A stretch of 64,000 nt of DNA from JBFMFR01 sp040752025 (GTDB taxonomy: Bacteria; Chloroflexota; Anaerolineae; Anaerolineales; UBA4823): assembly GCA_040752025.1 (NCBI GenBank), contig JBFMFR010000017.1, forward strand, positions 1-64,000. Direction: 5' to 3'. The notes beneath the pieces are model-generated. The model did no database searches. It was not told the origin of the DNA and saw only the letters and a list, made by a program, of their open reading frames with translations. Made by a program: the position numbers and the translations under genes. The number at the start of each line of letters is the position of its first letter. Position 1 is the stretch's first letter. Shown here one piece after another: positions 7,400 to 15,285 of this stretch.

Positions 7400-8428
7400 T
7401 TAGCGCCGCGGCGCGTCGATCTTATCGTAAGTGGCTCCGAAGACGTAAGGGTTGCCGTCCAGGAAACCGTGGGGGAATCCCAGATCGATGGCGCTGGCTT
7501 CATCCACGCGCTGCAACTGCGCTTCGTCGAGCTGCCATTCCAGGGCCGCCAGGTTATCTTGCAACTGCTCGAGCTTGCGCGCCCCCAGGATCGGGATGAT
7601 GTGCGCCTGGTGCTGCTGCTGGCGCACCCAGTTGATCGCCACCTGCGACATGGGCCGGCCCACTTCTTCGGCCACCTGTTTTACCGTCGTCACCACCTGC
7701 AGGGCTTTTTCGCTCAGGTCGAGCTTCTGCGGGTTGACACGGCTGGGGCCCTCCACCTGCTGGAGGAACTTGCCGGTCAGGATGCCGCTTTCCAGCAGGC
7801 CAAAGGGCAGGACAGTCATCTCCCAATGTTTGGCCATCGGTAACATGGCGCGCTCGATCGCCCGGTCGAGCAAAGAATAAGGGACTTGCAAAGCGACGAA
7901 GCGCGACCAGCCCATCAACTCGGCGCGCGTGTTGGCCTCGGCTGCGATCCAATCCGGGCTGTCGGAGATGCCAACGTACAGCACCTTGCCCTGCCGCACC
8001 AGGTCATCCAGACCGCGCAGCACCTCTTCGACCGGAGTCAGGTAATCCCAGGCGTGCAGATAATACAGATCGATGTATTCGGTTTGCAAGCGCCGTAAGC
8101 TGCGCTCGACCGACTTCATCATGTTCTTGCGGCTGTTGCCGCCGCCGTTGGGATCAGAGTCGTCCGGGCGAGTGAGGGTGTACTTGGTCGCCAGGACGAA
8201 GCGCTCGCGTTGTTTTTTGAGGAACTCGCCCAGGAATTCCTCGCTGGTGCCATCCGTGTAATTGACCGAAGTGTCGATGAAATTACCGCCAGCCTCAACA
8301 AAGCCCTCGAAAATCTTCTGGCTTTCGGCGCGGGAAGCGCCCCAACCCCAGGTTTCACCGAAAGTCATCGTGCCCAGGCATACCTCTGAAACGCGCAGCC
8401 CGCTGCGACCCAGCAGTTTATAACGCAT
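7400..8428 (-). CDS. Aldo/keto reductase
   Basis: This 342-residue NADPH-dependent TIM-barrel oxidoreductase begins MRYKLLGRSGLRVSEVCLGT. FIDTSVNYTDGTSEEFLGEFL carries the catalytic Asp and Tyr (D-x4-Y), KYTL supplies the catalytic Lys, and YYLHAWDYLTPVEEVLRGL the catalytic His region. GARKLEQLQDNLAAL is the cofactor-phosphate loop near the C-terminus. It belongs to the AKR11/12-like group that reduces carbonyls of sugars or xenobiotics. An AT-rich gap (8430-8475) upstream separates it from the methyltransferase gene and could hold its promoter. Substrate not predictable. Confidence 0.9.
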   Translation of the reverse strand: MRYKLLGRSGLRVSEVCLGTMTFGETWGWGASRAESQKIFEGFVEAGGNFIDTSVNYTDGTSEEFLGEFLKKQRERFVLATKYTLTRPDDSDPNGGGNSRKNMMKSVERSLRRLQTEYIDLYYLHAWDYLTPVEEVLRGLDDLVRQGKVLYVGISDSPDWIAAEANTRAELMGWSRFVALQVPYSLLDRAIERAMLPMAKHWEMTVLPFGLLESGILTGKFLQQVEGPSRVNPQKLDLSEKALQVVTTVKQVAEEVGRPMSQVAINWVRQQQHQAHIIPILGARKLEQLQDNLAALEWQLDEAQLQRVDEASAIDLGFPHGFLDGNPYVFGATYDKIDAPRR

Positions 8429-8475
8429 TATGCTCTCCTAAATATTGGACTGATATTATCCTATTTTATCACATT

Positions 8476-9291
8476 TCATTCTCTCCGCCGGGCCACCGCC
8501 AGCATGTGCGGGCTCAGCACCGGCTCCATCTCTACCCGTTTGGCGATCTCCAACAAGATTCCCAGCCGCTCCTCATCTTGCATGCTTTGCTCGAATTCGG
8601 GCACCAGCCAGCCCGGGCCCTGGATGCCGTAAACCCCCTCGCACTGCATCCCGGCATCTTCCAGTTCGGCCCTCAATTCCAGCGGATGGTGGAAAAAGGC
8701 AGTGGTCAGCACTTTCCAATCAGGCGGCTGGCGGTGCTGGCCGGTGGACAGCTCCTGGAAGATCATCTCCAGGTAAGCCGAGTCCCACACCAAACCATTG
8801 CGCAGCCCATAAATCGTTGATGCGTAGCGGCTGAGAGCATAAGCCAGCAGCACCCCGCCCGGGCGCAGCACGCGCCGGGCCTCGGCGATAGCTGCCAGGC
8901 GCTCCTGGCGCTCGGTCAGGTGGTACAGCGGGCCGAACAACAGCACGGCGTCGGCGCTGCAGTCCGGGTAGGGCAACCGGCGCGCATCGCCCACCTGCAT
9001 GCTGGCCAGTTGCGGCGCGCCCGGCGCCGCGGCGGCCTGGCGCGCCAGTTCAATGTGCCGGGGAACGATATCCAGCAGGTGAACGGCGTAACCCAGCCCG
9101 GCCAACCAGAAAGCATGCACGCCCGTGCCCCCGCCTACGTCACAGATCACCGCCGATGGAGGCGGGATAAAACGCTCGATCAGCGCGCGCACCCTGGGCA
9201 GCTCGAGCAGGCCCAACCCTTGTTTCAGGCGGGCGCCCTCATCGATAGCCTGTGCGTAAAAATCCAGGATCTCTTGTGGAAATGGCAACAT
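8476..9291 (-). CDS. Class I SAM-dependent methyltransferase
   Basis: A 271-residue soluble protein with the Rossmann methyltransferase core: AVICDVGGGTGVHAFWLAGLGYAVHLLDIVP is motif I plus the acidic end of strand 2, followed by GDARRLPYPDCSADAVLLFGPLYHLTERQERLAAIAEARRVLRPGGVLL (motifs II-III). ATG at 9291 is preferred over an upstream ATG at 9393 because the longer form overlaps the divergent enolase-family gene and its promoter, and the extra 34 residues do not resemble the family. Target is unknown; the C-terminal region resembles small-molecule methyltransferases. Confidence 0.85.
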   Translation of the reverse strand: MLPFPQEILDFYAQAIDEGARLKQGLGLLELPRVRALIERFIPPPSAVICDVGGGTGVHAFWLAGLGYAVHLLDIVPRHIELARQAAAAPGAPQLASMQVGDARRLPYPDCSADAVLLFGPLYHLTERQERLAAIAEARRVLRPGGVLLAYALSRYASTIYGLRNGLVWDSAYLEMIFQELSTGQHRQPPDWKVLTTAFFHHPLELRAELEDAGMQCEGVYGIQGPGWLVPEFEQSMQDEERLGILLEIAKRVEMEPVLSPHMLAVARRRE

Positions 9292-9344
9292 GCCAGAATC
9301 ATACTCCAGAACCACTATTCGTGTAAGTACAATCGATTTCGGCG

Positions 9345-9350
9345 TATAAT
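9345..9350 (+). promoter_or_regulatory. Candidate -10 box for the enolase-family gene
   Basis: TATAAT lies 23 bases before the ATG at 9373 in the divergent gap with the methyltransferase gene. The sequence 17 bases upstream (TGTAAG) is a poor -35 match. Confidence 0.4.
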
Positions 9351-9372
9351 GGGCGCACATCGGAGAACATCT

Positions 9373-10479
9373 ATGAAAATCGAACACGTTCATCTACACC
9401 TGCTGCGCATGACCCTGCGCACGCCCTTCGAGACTTCCTTCGGGCGCATCGCTACGCGCGACTGCATCCTGATCGAAGCCCAGGCCGGCGGGCTGACCGG
9501 CTACGGCGAGTGCGTCGCCGACCGCGACCCCGGCTATTCTTACGAGACCGCCGAGACTGCCTGGCATATTTTGCGGGACTTCATGCTGCCTGCCCTCCTG
9601 GACCAGGAACTCTCCGGCCCAGAGGATCTGCAAGCCCGCCTGGACTTCGTGCGCGGCCACCCCATGGCCAAAGCCGGCCTGGAAATGGTTCTGTGGGACC
9701 TGATCGGCAAGCAGCAGGGCAAATCCCTGCGCCAACTGCTGGGCGGCGAGCGCTCGCGCGTCGAAGTGGGCGTTTCGGTCGGCTTGCAGGAGTCGCCCGC
9801 TGCCCTGGTGGAAACCGTGGAAGGCTACCTGGCCCAGGGCTACCGGCGCATCAAGATCAAGATTAAACCAACGCGTGACGTAGGCGATACCCAGGCTGTA
9901 CGCCAGGCCTTCCCGGACCTGCGCTTGCAGGTAGACGCCAACTCCGCCTACCGCCTGGAGACTGCCCCGGCGCTCAAACCGCTCGATGCGCTCAACCTGC
10001 TGCTGATCGAACAGCCCCTGGCCGAGGATGATCTATGGGACCACAGCCAGTTGCAGCGCCAGTTCAACACACCGCTGTGCCTGGACGAAAGCATCCTCTC
10101 CGCCCGCCACGCCCGCCAGGCGCTGGAGATGGGCGCCTGCCGCATTATTAACATCAAGGTTGGGCGCGTGGGCGGGCTGAGCCAGGCACGCGCCATCCAC
10201 GACCTGTGCCACGCCCAAAACGTGCCGGTGTGGTGCGGCGGCATGCTCGAGACCGGCGTGGGCCGCGCCGCCAACCTGGCCGTGGCCTCGCTGCCCGGCT
10301 TCACCCTACCCGGTGACATCTCGGCCTCGGAGCGCTACTACGCCGAAGACATCACCCACCAACGTTTCAGCCTCAACCCCGACAGTACCATCGATGTGCC
10401 CGACCAACCCGGTCTGGGTGTAACCATCGACGACCAGGCCATGCAAGGCGCGGCCCTGGCGCACCTGAGCCTGCCCTGA
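9373..10479 (+). CDS. menC: Enolase-superfamily enzyme, o-succinylbenzoate synthase / N-succinylamino-acid racemase type
   Basis: This 368-residue protein has the full set of muconate-lactonizing-subgroup residues: Lys161-x-Lys163 in RIKIKIKP, metal ligands Asp188 (QVDAN), Glu213 (LIEQPL) and Asp238 (CLDES), and Lys262 in INIKVGRVGG. The sequence PMAKAGLEMVLWDLIGKQQGKSL is typical of the OSBS/NSAR branch, which dehydrates SHCHC in menaquinone synthesis and often racemises N-succinyl amino acids. No other men gene is nearby, and it sits 11 bases before a cyclase-family hydrolase, so the racemase role is as likely as menaquinone synthesis. ATG at 9373 follows GGAG; the frame is open further upstream but overlaps the methyltransferase gene. 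Confidence 0.8.
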   Translation: MKIEHVHLHLLRMTLRTPFETSFGRIATRDCILIEAQAGGLTGYGECVADRDPGYSYETAETAWHILRDFMLPALLDQELSGPEDLQARLDFVRGHPMAKAGLEMVLWDLIGKQQGKSLRQLLGGERSRVEVGVSVGLQESPAALVETVEGYLAQGYRRIKIKIKPTRDVGDTQAVRQAFPDLRLQVDANSAYRLETAPALKPLDALNLLLIEQPLAEDDLWDHSQLQRQFNTPLCLDESILSARHARQALEMGACRIINIKVGRVGGLSQARAIHDLCHAQNVPVWCGGMLETGVGRAANLAVASLPGFTLPGDISASERYYAEDITHQRFSLNPDSTIDVPDQPGLGVTIDDQAMQGAALAHLSLP

Positions 10480-10490
10480 AAGGATGAACC

Positions 10491-11129
10491 ATGCGCATCT
10501 ATGATATCTCTGTGACTATCCGCCCTGAACTGCCCGTCTGGCCCGGCGACCCATCGATCCGCCTGGAGCGTATTTCCAAAATGGAAGAAGGGGCATCGGC
10601 CAATGTTACTCACCTCAACATGGGCGCCCACGTAGGCACGCATGTAGACGCCCCCTACCATTTCCTGGGAGGCGAGGCCCCCACTGTCGAAAGCCTGCCG
10701 CTCAACCTGCTCACCGGGCGCGCCTACGTACTGCACCTGCCCGATCACGTTGAACGCATCACCGCCGAAGTCTTGCAGCGCGCCGAAATTCCTCCCCGCA
10801 CCCGCCGCCTGCTGTTCAAGACGCGCAACTCCGCCCTATGGGCGCGCCAACCGCAGCAGTTCGATCCGGACTTCGTCGCCATCACCCCGGATGGAGCCCA
10901 ATACTTGGTGGGGCGCGGCATCAAGCTGATAGGCGTGGATTACCTGTCGGTAGCGCCTTTCCAAGAAGGTGCGCCCACCCACCAGATCCTGCTGCGCGCT
11001 GGCATGATTCTGCTGGAAGGGTTGGACCTCTCACAAGTATCGCAGGGCCGCTATACCCTGTACTGCCTGCCGCTCAAAATCGCCGGTTCGGACGGCGCTC
11101 CGGCCCGGGCGATCCTGATCGGCGTCTGA
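10491..11129 (+). CDS. Cyclase-family (kynurenine-formamidase-like) metal hydrolase
   Basis: A 212-residue protein of the cyclase/arylformamidase fold. The signature HVGTHVDAPYHF (H-x-G-T-H-x-D-x-P-x-H) gives the zinc ligands. The protein starts MRIYDISVTIRPELPVWPGDP, matching family length (about 210). Related enzymes hydrolyse N-formylkynurenine, isatin or similar amides. It follows the enolase-family gene by 11 bases with AAGGA upstream, so the two are probably one transcript, suggesting action on an N-acylated amino acid. That link is inference. Confidence 0.8.
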   Translation: MRIYDISVTIRPELPVWPGDPSIRLERISKMEEGASANVTHLNMGAHVGTHVDAPYHFLGGEAPTVESLPLNLLTGRAYVLHLPDHVERITAEVLQRAEIPPRTRRLLFKTRNSALWARQPQQFDPDFVAITPDGAQYLVGRGIKLIGVDYLSVAPFQEGAPTHQILLRAGMILLEGLDLSQVSQGRYTLYCLPLKIAGSDGAPARAILIGV

Positions 11130-11170
11130 TGCGGCGCGGGGGCTCCGCCGCGCCCCAGGAGGTGCTCTTG

Positions 11171-11725
11171 ATGTTGCGAAAGACCGCCTTGGTTCTCCTG
11201 CTCGCCTTGTTTTTGCTGGGGACAGGCTGCCAATCTCAGCCCGCTCCCGAAGGAGGCAGTTCCATGACCCTTCAGATCACCAGTTCCGCCTTTTCCGAAG
11301 GCGGCAATATTCCGCAGAAATACACCTGCGACGGCGAAGACGCTTCGCCGCCCCTGGCCTGGAGCGGCGTTCCCGCCGGGACCCAGAGCCTGGCCCTGAT
11401 CGCCGATGACCCCGACGCGCCCGTCGGTACCTGGGTGCACTGGGTGCTTTACAACATCCCGCCTGACCTGCCTGGGCTGCCCGAGGGCATCGCCAAGACC
11501 GCCAGCGTGGAAGGCACCGGGCAGCAAGGCAACAACGGCTTCCGCAAAGCCGGCTACGGCGGGCCCTGCCCGCCCAAGGGCAAGCCCCACCGCTATTTCT
11601 TCAAGCTGTACGCCCTGGATACAGTCCTGGGCCTCGAAGCCGGCGCGAGCAAGGCCGATCTGGAGAAGGCCATGCAGGGCCACATCCTGGCCCAAGGGCA
11701 GTTGATGGGCCTGTACGGGCGCTAA
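11171..11725 (+). CDS. PEBP-family (YbhB/YbcL) lipoprotein
   Basis: A 184-residue secreted lipoprotein: signal LRKTALVLLLALFLLGTGC with Cys as the lipidated residue, then a phosphatidylethanolamine-binding-protein domain. Visible motifs are CDGEDASPPLAWSGVP, DDPDAPVGTWVHWVLYNIP and GYGGPCPPKGKPHRYFFKLYAL, the anion-pocket residues of the bacterial YbhB/YbcL group. The start ATG at 11171 has AGGAGGTG at ideal distance; an upstream ATG at 11129 overlaps the previous stop but lacks a site. Function of bacterial members is not established. It is convergent with fabL, their ends overlapping by four bases. Confidence 0.85.
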   Translation: MLRKTALVLLLALFLLGTGCQSQPAPEGGSSMTLQITSSAFSEGGNIPQKYTCDGEDASPPLAWSGVPAGTQSLALIADDPDAPVGTWVHWVLYNIPPDLPGLPEGIAKTASVEGTGQQGNNGFRKAGYGGPCPPKGKPHRYFFKLYALDTVLGLEAGASKADLEKAMQGHILAQGQLMGLYGR

Positions 11726-12522
11726 CCCACGTCCACCCCAGGCACCGGCAGAGCATAGCCCCCGTCCACCACGATCACCTGGCCGCGGATCATACTGGCG
11801 ACTGGCGAACACAAAAACGCCACTACCCCGGCTACATCCTCGGGCGTGACCAGCCGCCCCGCCGGAGTCAGGGAGATCGCCCGCGGGATGATCTCCGCAT
11901 CCTGGCGCATCACGGCGAAGTTCTTCAAGGCTTCGGTCAGCACCATGCCCGGTGAAACGGCATTGACCACGATATTTTTAGGCGCCAGTTCCACTGCCAG
12001 GTAGCGCGTTACCGCTTCCAGGGCCGCCTTGCTGGCACCCACCACCACATAGTCCGGCAGCACACGCGTCGAGCCCTGGCTGGATAGACTGACGATCGCC
12101 CCACCCTGGCGGGCCTCCATCAGCGGCGCGGCACGCTGGGCAGCGAAGAGCAGCGAACGGGCGTTGATGTTCATCGTCCAGTCCCAACCCTTGGGGCGTT
12201 GCTGCATCGCCGGGCGGTTATAGCCCGAGGCCGCGTTGCAGACCAGGAAGTCCAGCCCACCGGCCTGCCGTTCGACTTCATCGAACAGGCGGTCCAAATC
12301 TTCCAGATCCCCAACATCGGCCCTCACCAGCCAGGCGCGCCGCCCCAGGGCACGGATCTCATCCACCGTAGCCTGGGCCGGGGCGCGGTTGCGGAAGAAA
12401 TTCACCACCACATCGGCCCCTAAACGGGCAAAATGCAGCCCAATCGCCCGCCCGATGCCGCGTCCTGAGCCGGTCACCAGCGCAATCTTGCCAGCGAAAA
12501 TCAAGCCATCTGTTTCAGCCAT
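11722..12522 (-). CDS. fabL: Enoyl-[acyl-carrier-protein] reductase, FabL type
   Basis: A 266-residue SDR. GSGRGIG (18-24) binds the cofactor, and CNAASGYNRPA replaces the NNAG of ordinary ketoreductases. The active-site pair is Tyr158 and Lys165 in YVVVGASK, a Tyr-x6-Lys spacing that marks enoyl reductases, not the Tyr-x3-Lys of FabG. WDWTMNINARSLLFAAQ, VTRYLAVELAPKNIVVNAVS and MIRGQVIVVDGG match the FabL pattern as I know it from Bacillus. It reduces trans-2-enoyl-ACP with NADPH in the last step of fatty-acid elongation. The start at 12522 has AAGGA five bases upstream; TATAAT lies about 16 bases upstream of the ATG. fabH-fabF are 3 kb away on the same strand but separated by ftsH. Confidence 0.85.
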   Translation of the reverse strand: MAETDGLIFAGKIALVTGSGRGIGRAIGLHFARLGADVVVNFFRNRAPAQATVDEIRALGRRAWLVRADVGDLEDLDRLFDEVERQAGGLDFLVCNAASGYNRPAMQQRPKGWDWTMNINARSLLFAAQRAAPLMEARQGGAIVSLSSQGSTRVLPDYVVVGASKAALEAVTRYLAVELAPKNIVVNAVSPGMVLTEALKNFAVMRQDAEIIPRAISLTPAGRLVTPEDVAGVVAFLCSPVASMIRGQVIVVDGGYALPVPGVDVG

Positions 12523-12544
12523 ATCCTTGTCCCCATTATAAACG

Positions 12545-12595
12545 AAAAGAGCCTGGCAGGCCGGCAACGCCAGGGGGGTGCCGGTCTGCCAGGCT
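12545..12595 (-). terminator. Rho-independent terminator after the SHOCT-like gene
   Basis: AGCCTGGCAGGCCGGCA (12550-12566) pairs with TGCCGGTCTGCCAGGCT (12579-12595), a 17-position stem with one mismatch. On the minus strand it is followed by CTCTTTTCGTTT. It separates the SHOCT-like gene from fabL. Confidence 0.8.
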
Positions 12596-12649
12596 CGCTC
12601 GTGCTGGCCCGATGATCAATTAACCCGCAAGAAACTGGGGCAAGTGCAG

Positions 12650-13090
12650 CTATTCTACGTAAATCTCAACGTGCTCGCCGTCTTCTTCATCCAGCACGTC
12701 AATCAGTTTGCCCTCAACGCCCATGCGCAGCAAATTGCTGACTTCTTGCAAATCGATATCTGCTTCTGGAGCGTAGCGCGCCCCGATCTTGAGACCCCAA
12801 TCCACCAGGCCAATCGGCATCGTCACGCTGGTCTTGGCTTTGCCGGTAGCCAGATCCGTCACGCGCACCTTGAACCAGCGCGGGGCGTGACCTGCGGTCA
12901 CCTCCCTGACCGGGATATTCTCTTTCACCTCGTCGGCAATGGGGACCTCCGCTTCGCGCTTCGGAGCAGGGCGCTCCTTGCTCAGCGCTTCTAATAGTGA
13001 AATCCCTTCGCTGGCAGTGACTTTTCCTTCTTCGACCATGCGCAGAATGCGCAGGCGCTCATCTTCTTTCTGTACAAAACTGGCATCCAT
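12650..13090 (-). CDS. SHOCT-like/YvlB-N-type domain protein
   Basis: A 146-residue acidic soluble protein. Residues about 10-32 (ERLRILRMVEEGKVTASEGISLLEAL) match the short helical SHOCT-like module found at the N-terminus of YvlB-type proteins, which is thought to mediate oligomerisation. The remainder (FKVRVTDLATGKAKTSVTMPIGLVDWGLKIG and onward) is a strand-rich domain often attached to this module. RBS AAAGGAG lies eight bases before ATG 13090, and a consensus promoter and a strong terminator flank it, so it is a single-gene transcript. Biochemical role unknown. Confidence 0.7.
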   Translation of the reverse strand: MDASFVQKEDERLRILRMVEEGKVTASEGISLLEALSKERPAPKREAEVPIADEVKENIPVREVTAGHAPRWFKVRVTDLATGKAKTSVTMPIGLVDWGLKIGARYAPEADIDLQEVSNLLRMGVEGKLIDVLDEEDGEHVEIYVE

Positions 13091-13124
13091 CGCTGTGTCT
13101 CCTTTCTAGACAAGAACTGAATAT

Positions 13125-13152
13125 ATTTTATTATAAATTCAAAAATTGTCAA
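13125..13152 (-). promoter_or_regulatory. Sigma-70-type promoter of the SHOCT-like gene
   Basis: On the minus strand, TTGACA (13147-13152) is followed after 16 bases by TAAAAT (13125-13130), about 35 bases before the ATG at 13090. The flanks are very AT-rich compared with the window average. Confidence 0.75.
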
Positions 13153-13230
13153 GGGTTAAATTTAATATTATTGAAACTAATTTTAACTTTATTAGATTCA
13201 CTCTTGAATTTCTTCACTTGCAACTTAAAT

Positions 13231-13263
13231 AAAAGCGTGAACCATGTGTTCCATGGTTCACGC
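13231..13263 (-). terminator. Rho-independent terminator of ftsH
   Basis: GCGTGAACCATG (13235-13246) and CATGGTTCACGC (13252-13263) form a perfect 12-pair stem with a five-base loop. On the minus strand TTTTATTT follows, just after the ftsH stop. Confidence 0.9.
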
Positions 13264-13288
13264 CTAAACTTACAAACCAGACGTTCGG

Positions 13289-15151
13289 CTAAAGCGCCAG
13301 CGGCATAGGAGTGCCGGTGGTTTTCGGTATCGGAGGCGGGAAGATCGACTCGAACTCTTCACGTGTAATCGTCTCGACTTCCAGCAGGCGCTGGGCCACA
13401 GCATCCAGCTTTTCGCGATACTCGAGCAGGATCTGGCAGGCTCTCTCGTGCGCTTCGCTGACGATGCGCCGCACTTCAGCATCGATCTGCTCGGCAACTG
13501 CCTCCGAATAGTCGCGCTGCTCCGAAATCTCCCTACCCAGGAAGATCAATTCCTCTTTTTGACCGTAGACCATCGGCCCAAGCTGATCGCTCATCCCAAG
13601 GCGCGTGACCATGGTGCGCGCCATGCGCGTCACCCGCTCCAGGTCGTTCGATGCGCCAGAGGTAATATCGTCGAAGATTAACTCCTCCGCAGCACGCCCC
13701 CCCAGCAAACCGACCATGTCAGCAATCAGTTTCTTGCGCGGCATCAAAGTGCGGTCCTCCTCCGGCAGAGCCAGGGTGTAGCCGCCTGTCATGCCGCGTG
13801 CGATAATCGAAACCTTATGCACCGGGTCCGCCTGGGGCAAAGCATTGATCACCACCGCATGTCCGGCTTCATGATAAGCCACGATGCGTTTCTCTTCTTC
13901 GCTGATCAGGCGACTCTTGCGCTCCGGGCCGGCGATGACGCGCTCGATGGCCTCTTCCAGTTCCGGCTGCCCGATGATCTTCTTATTGCGCCGCGCCGCC
14001 AGGATGGCGCCTTCGTTAACCATATTCTCCAGATCAGCGCCGACAAAGCCCGGCGTCGAGCGCGCCAGCACGCCCAGATCCACGTCCGGCGAGAGCGGCT
14101 TGCCGCGCGTGTGCACTTTCAAAATTGCCTCGCGGCCGCGCATATCCGGGCGGTCCAACACCACCCGGCGGTCGAAGCGCCCAGGGCGCATCAAGGCCGG
14201 GTCGAGGATATCCGGGCGGTTGGTGGCCGCCATAATGATCACGTTCGTGTCGGTGTCGAAGCCGTCCATCTCCACCAGCATCTGGTTCAGGGTCTGCTCG
14301 CGCTCGTCGTGGCTGCCGCCCAACCCGGCGCCGCGCTGGCGACCCACGGCGTCAATCTCGTCCACGAAAACGATGCACGGCGAGTGCCGTTTCGCCTGAT
14401 CGAACAGATCGCGCACGCGGCTGGCGCCCACACCTACGAACATTTCCACAAACTCGGAGCCGGAAATCGAGAAGAACGGCACGCCCGCCTCGCCTGAAAC
14501 GGCCTTGGCCAGCAGCGTCTTACCTGTGCCGGGAGGGCCAACCAACAGCACGCCTTTAGGAATGCGCGCCCCCAGGGAGATGAACTTTTCCGGCTCGCGC
14601 AAGAACTCAACAACTTCCTTCAGCTCTTCCTTGGCCTCTTCAACGCCGGCTACATCCTGGAAAGTCACCGAAGGCTGGTCGCCGGTGAACATGCGCGCTC
14701 GCGATTTACCGAATGACATGGCAGCATTATTGCTGCCCTGCGCCTGACGGAAGACGAACCAGAAAACGCCAGCCAGGATTACGAAAGGCAGGATGTAGGT
14801 TAACGCAGTGCCGATGCCTAACCAGGCGCTGGGCGGTTTGACCTCTAACTTCACCCGCTCGGGATGCAGTTGTTCCGTAGCCACGCCCAGGGCTTTGAGC
14901 TGTTCAACCAGAGTAGCGCCGCTTTCCTTCTGCGATACTCGCTCCTCACCTGTAGTATAGATCACCGTAAGCCGGTTGTCATCCTCGACAATGCGCTGTA
15001 TCTTGCCGCTTTGCAGGTCCGCAGCGACCTCGTTGATCAACAAGGTTTCCTGCGAATAGGCGTCGCGTTGGAAGTTAAAAACCACCAATAAGATCAACGC
15101 CACAAACAGCAGCAAGTAAATAATCGAAGAACGGTTGCGGGATGGGTTCAC
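13289..15151 (-). CDS. ftsH: ATP-dependent zinc metalloprotease FtsH
   Basis: A 620-residue membrane-bound AAA protease that degrades misfolded membrane and some soluble proteins. Two membrane helices (about 9-27 and 115-134) flank an extracytoplasmic segment. GPPGTGKT (205-212) is Walker A, VFVDEID (261-267) Walker B, RPGRFDRR the second-region-of-homology arginines, and HEAGH (427-431) binds zinc. Length is typical. The start is GTG at 15151 with GGAGGT seven bases before. The gene has its own extended -10 promoter and terminator. Upstream lies fabH on the same strand, 134 bases away. Confidence 0.97.
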   Translation of the reverse strand: MNPSRNRSSIIYLLLFVALILLVVFNFQRDAYSQETLLINEVAADLQSGKIQRIVEDDNRLTVIYTTGEERVSQKESGATLVEQLKALGVATEQLHPERVKLEVKPPSAWLGIGTALTYILPFVILAGVFWFVFRQAQGSNNAAMSFGKSRARMFTGDQPSVTFQDVAGVEEAKEELKEVVEFLREPEKFISLGARIPKGVLLVGPPGTGKTLLAKAVSGEAGVPFFSISGSEFVEMFVGVGASRVRDLFDQAKRHSPCIVFVDEIDAVGRQRGAGLGGSHDEREQTLNQMLVEMDGFDTDTNVIIMAATNRPDILDPALMRPGRFDRRVVLDRPDMRGREAILKVHTRGKPLSPDVDLGVLARSTPGFVGADLENMVNEGAILAARRNKKIIGQPELEEAIERVIAGPERKSRLISEEEKRIVAYHEAGHAVVINALPQADPVHKVSIIARGMTGGYTLALPEEDRTLMPRKKLIADMVGLLGGRAAEELIFDDITSGASNDLERVTRMARTMVTRLGMSDQLGPMVYGQKEELIFLGREISEQRDYSEAVAEQIDAEVRRIVSEAHERACQILLEYREKLDAVAQRLLEVETITREEFESIFPPPIPKTTGTPMPLAL

Positions 15152-15191
15152 AGTACCTCCAAATTTAGATATGATTCCGCAGATTTACAGA

Positions 15192-15200
15192 ATTATACCA
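15192..15200 (-). promoter_or_regulatory. Extended -10 promoter of ftsH
   Basis: TGGTATAAT on the minus strand is a TGn-extended -10 element about 40 bases upstream of the GTG start; no -35 hexamer is evident. Confidence 0.55.
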
Positions 15201-15285
15201 ATCTATGAACCCACCCGGTAGTCATAAAATGGAGATATTGGAGATTTCTAACACCGTTCTAACGTTATTCGAGAGCAGGTTTAAT

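Noticed and set aside
8920..9372. N-terminal extension of the enolase-family frame
   Set aside because: It overlaps the divergent methyltransferase gene, while ATG 9373 has a ribosome site and matches the family start.
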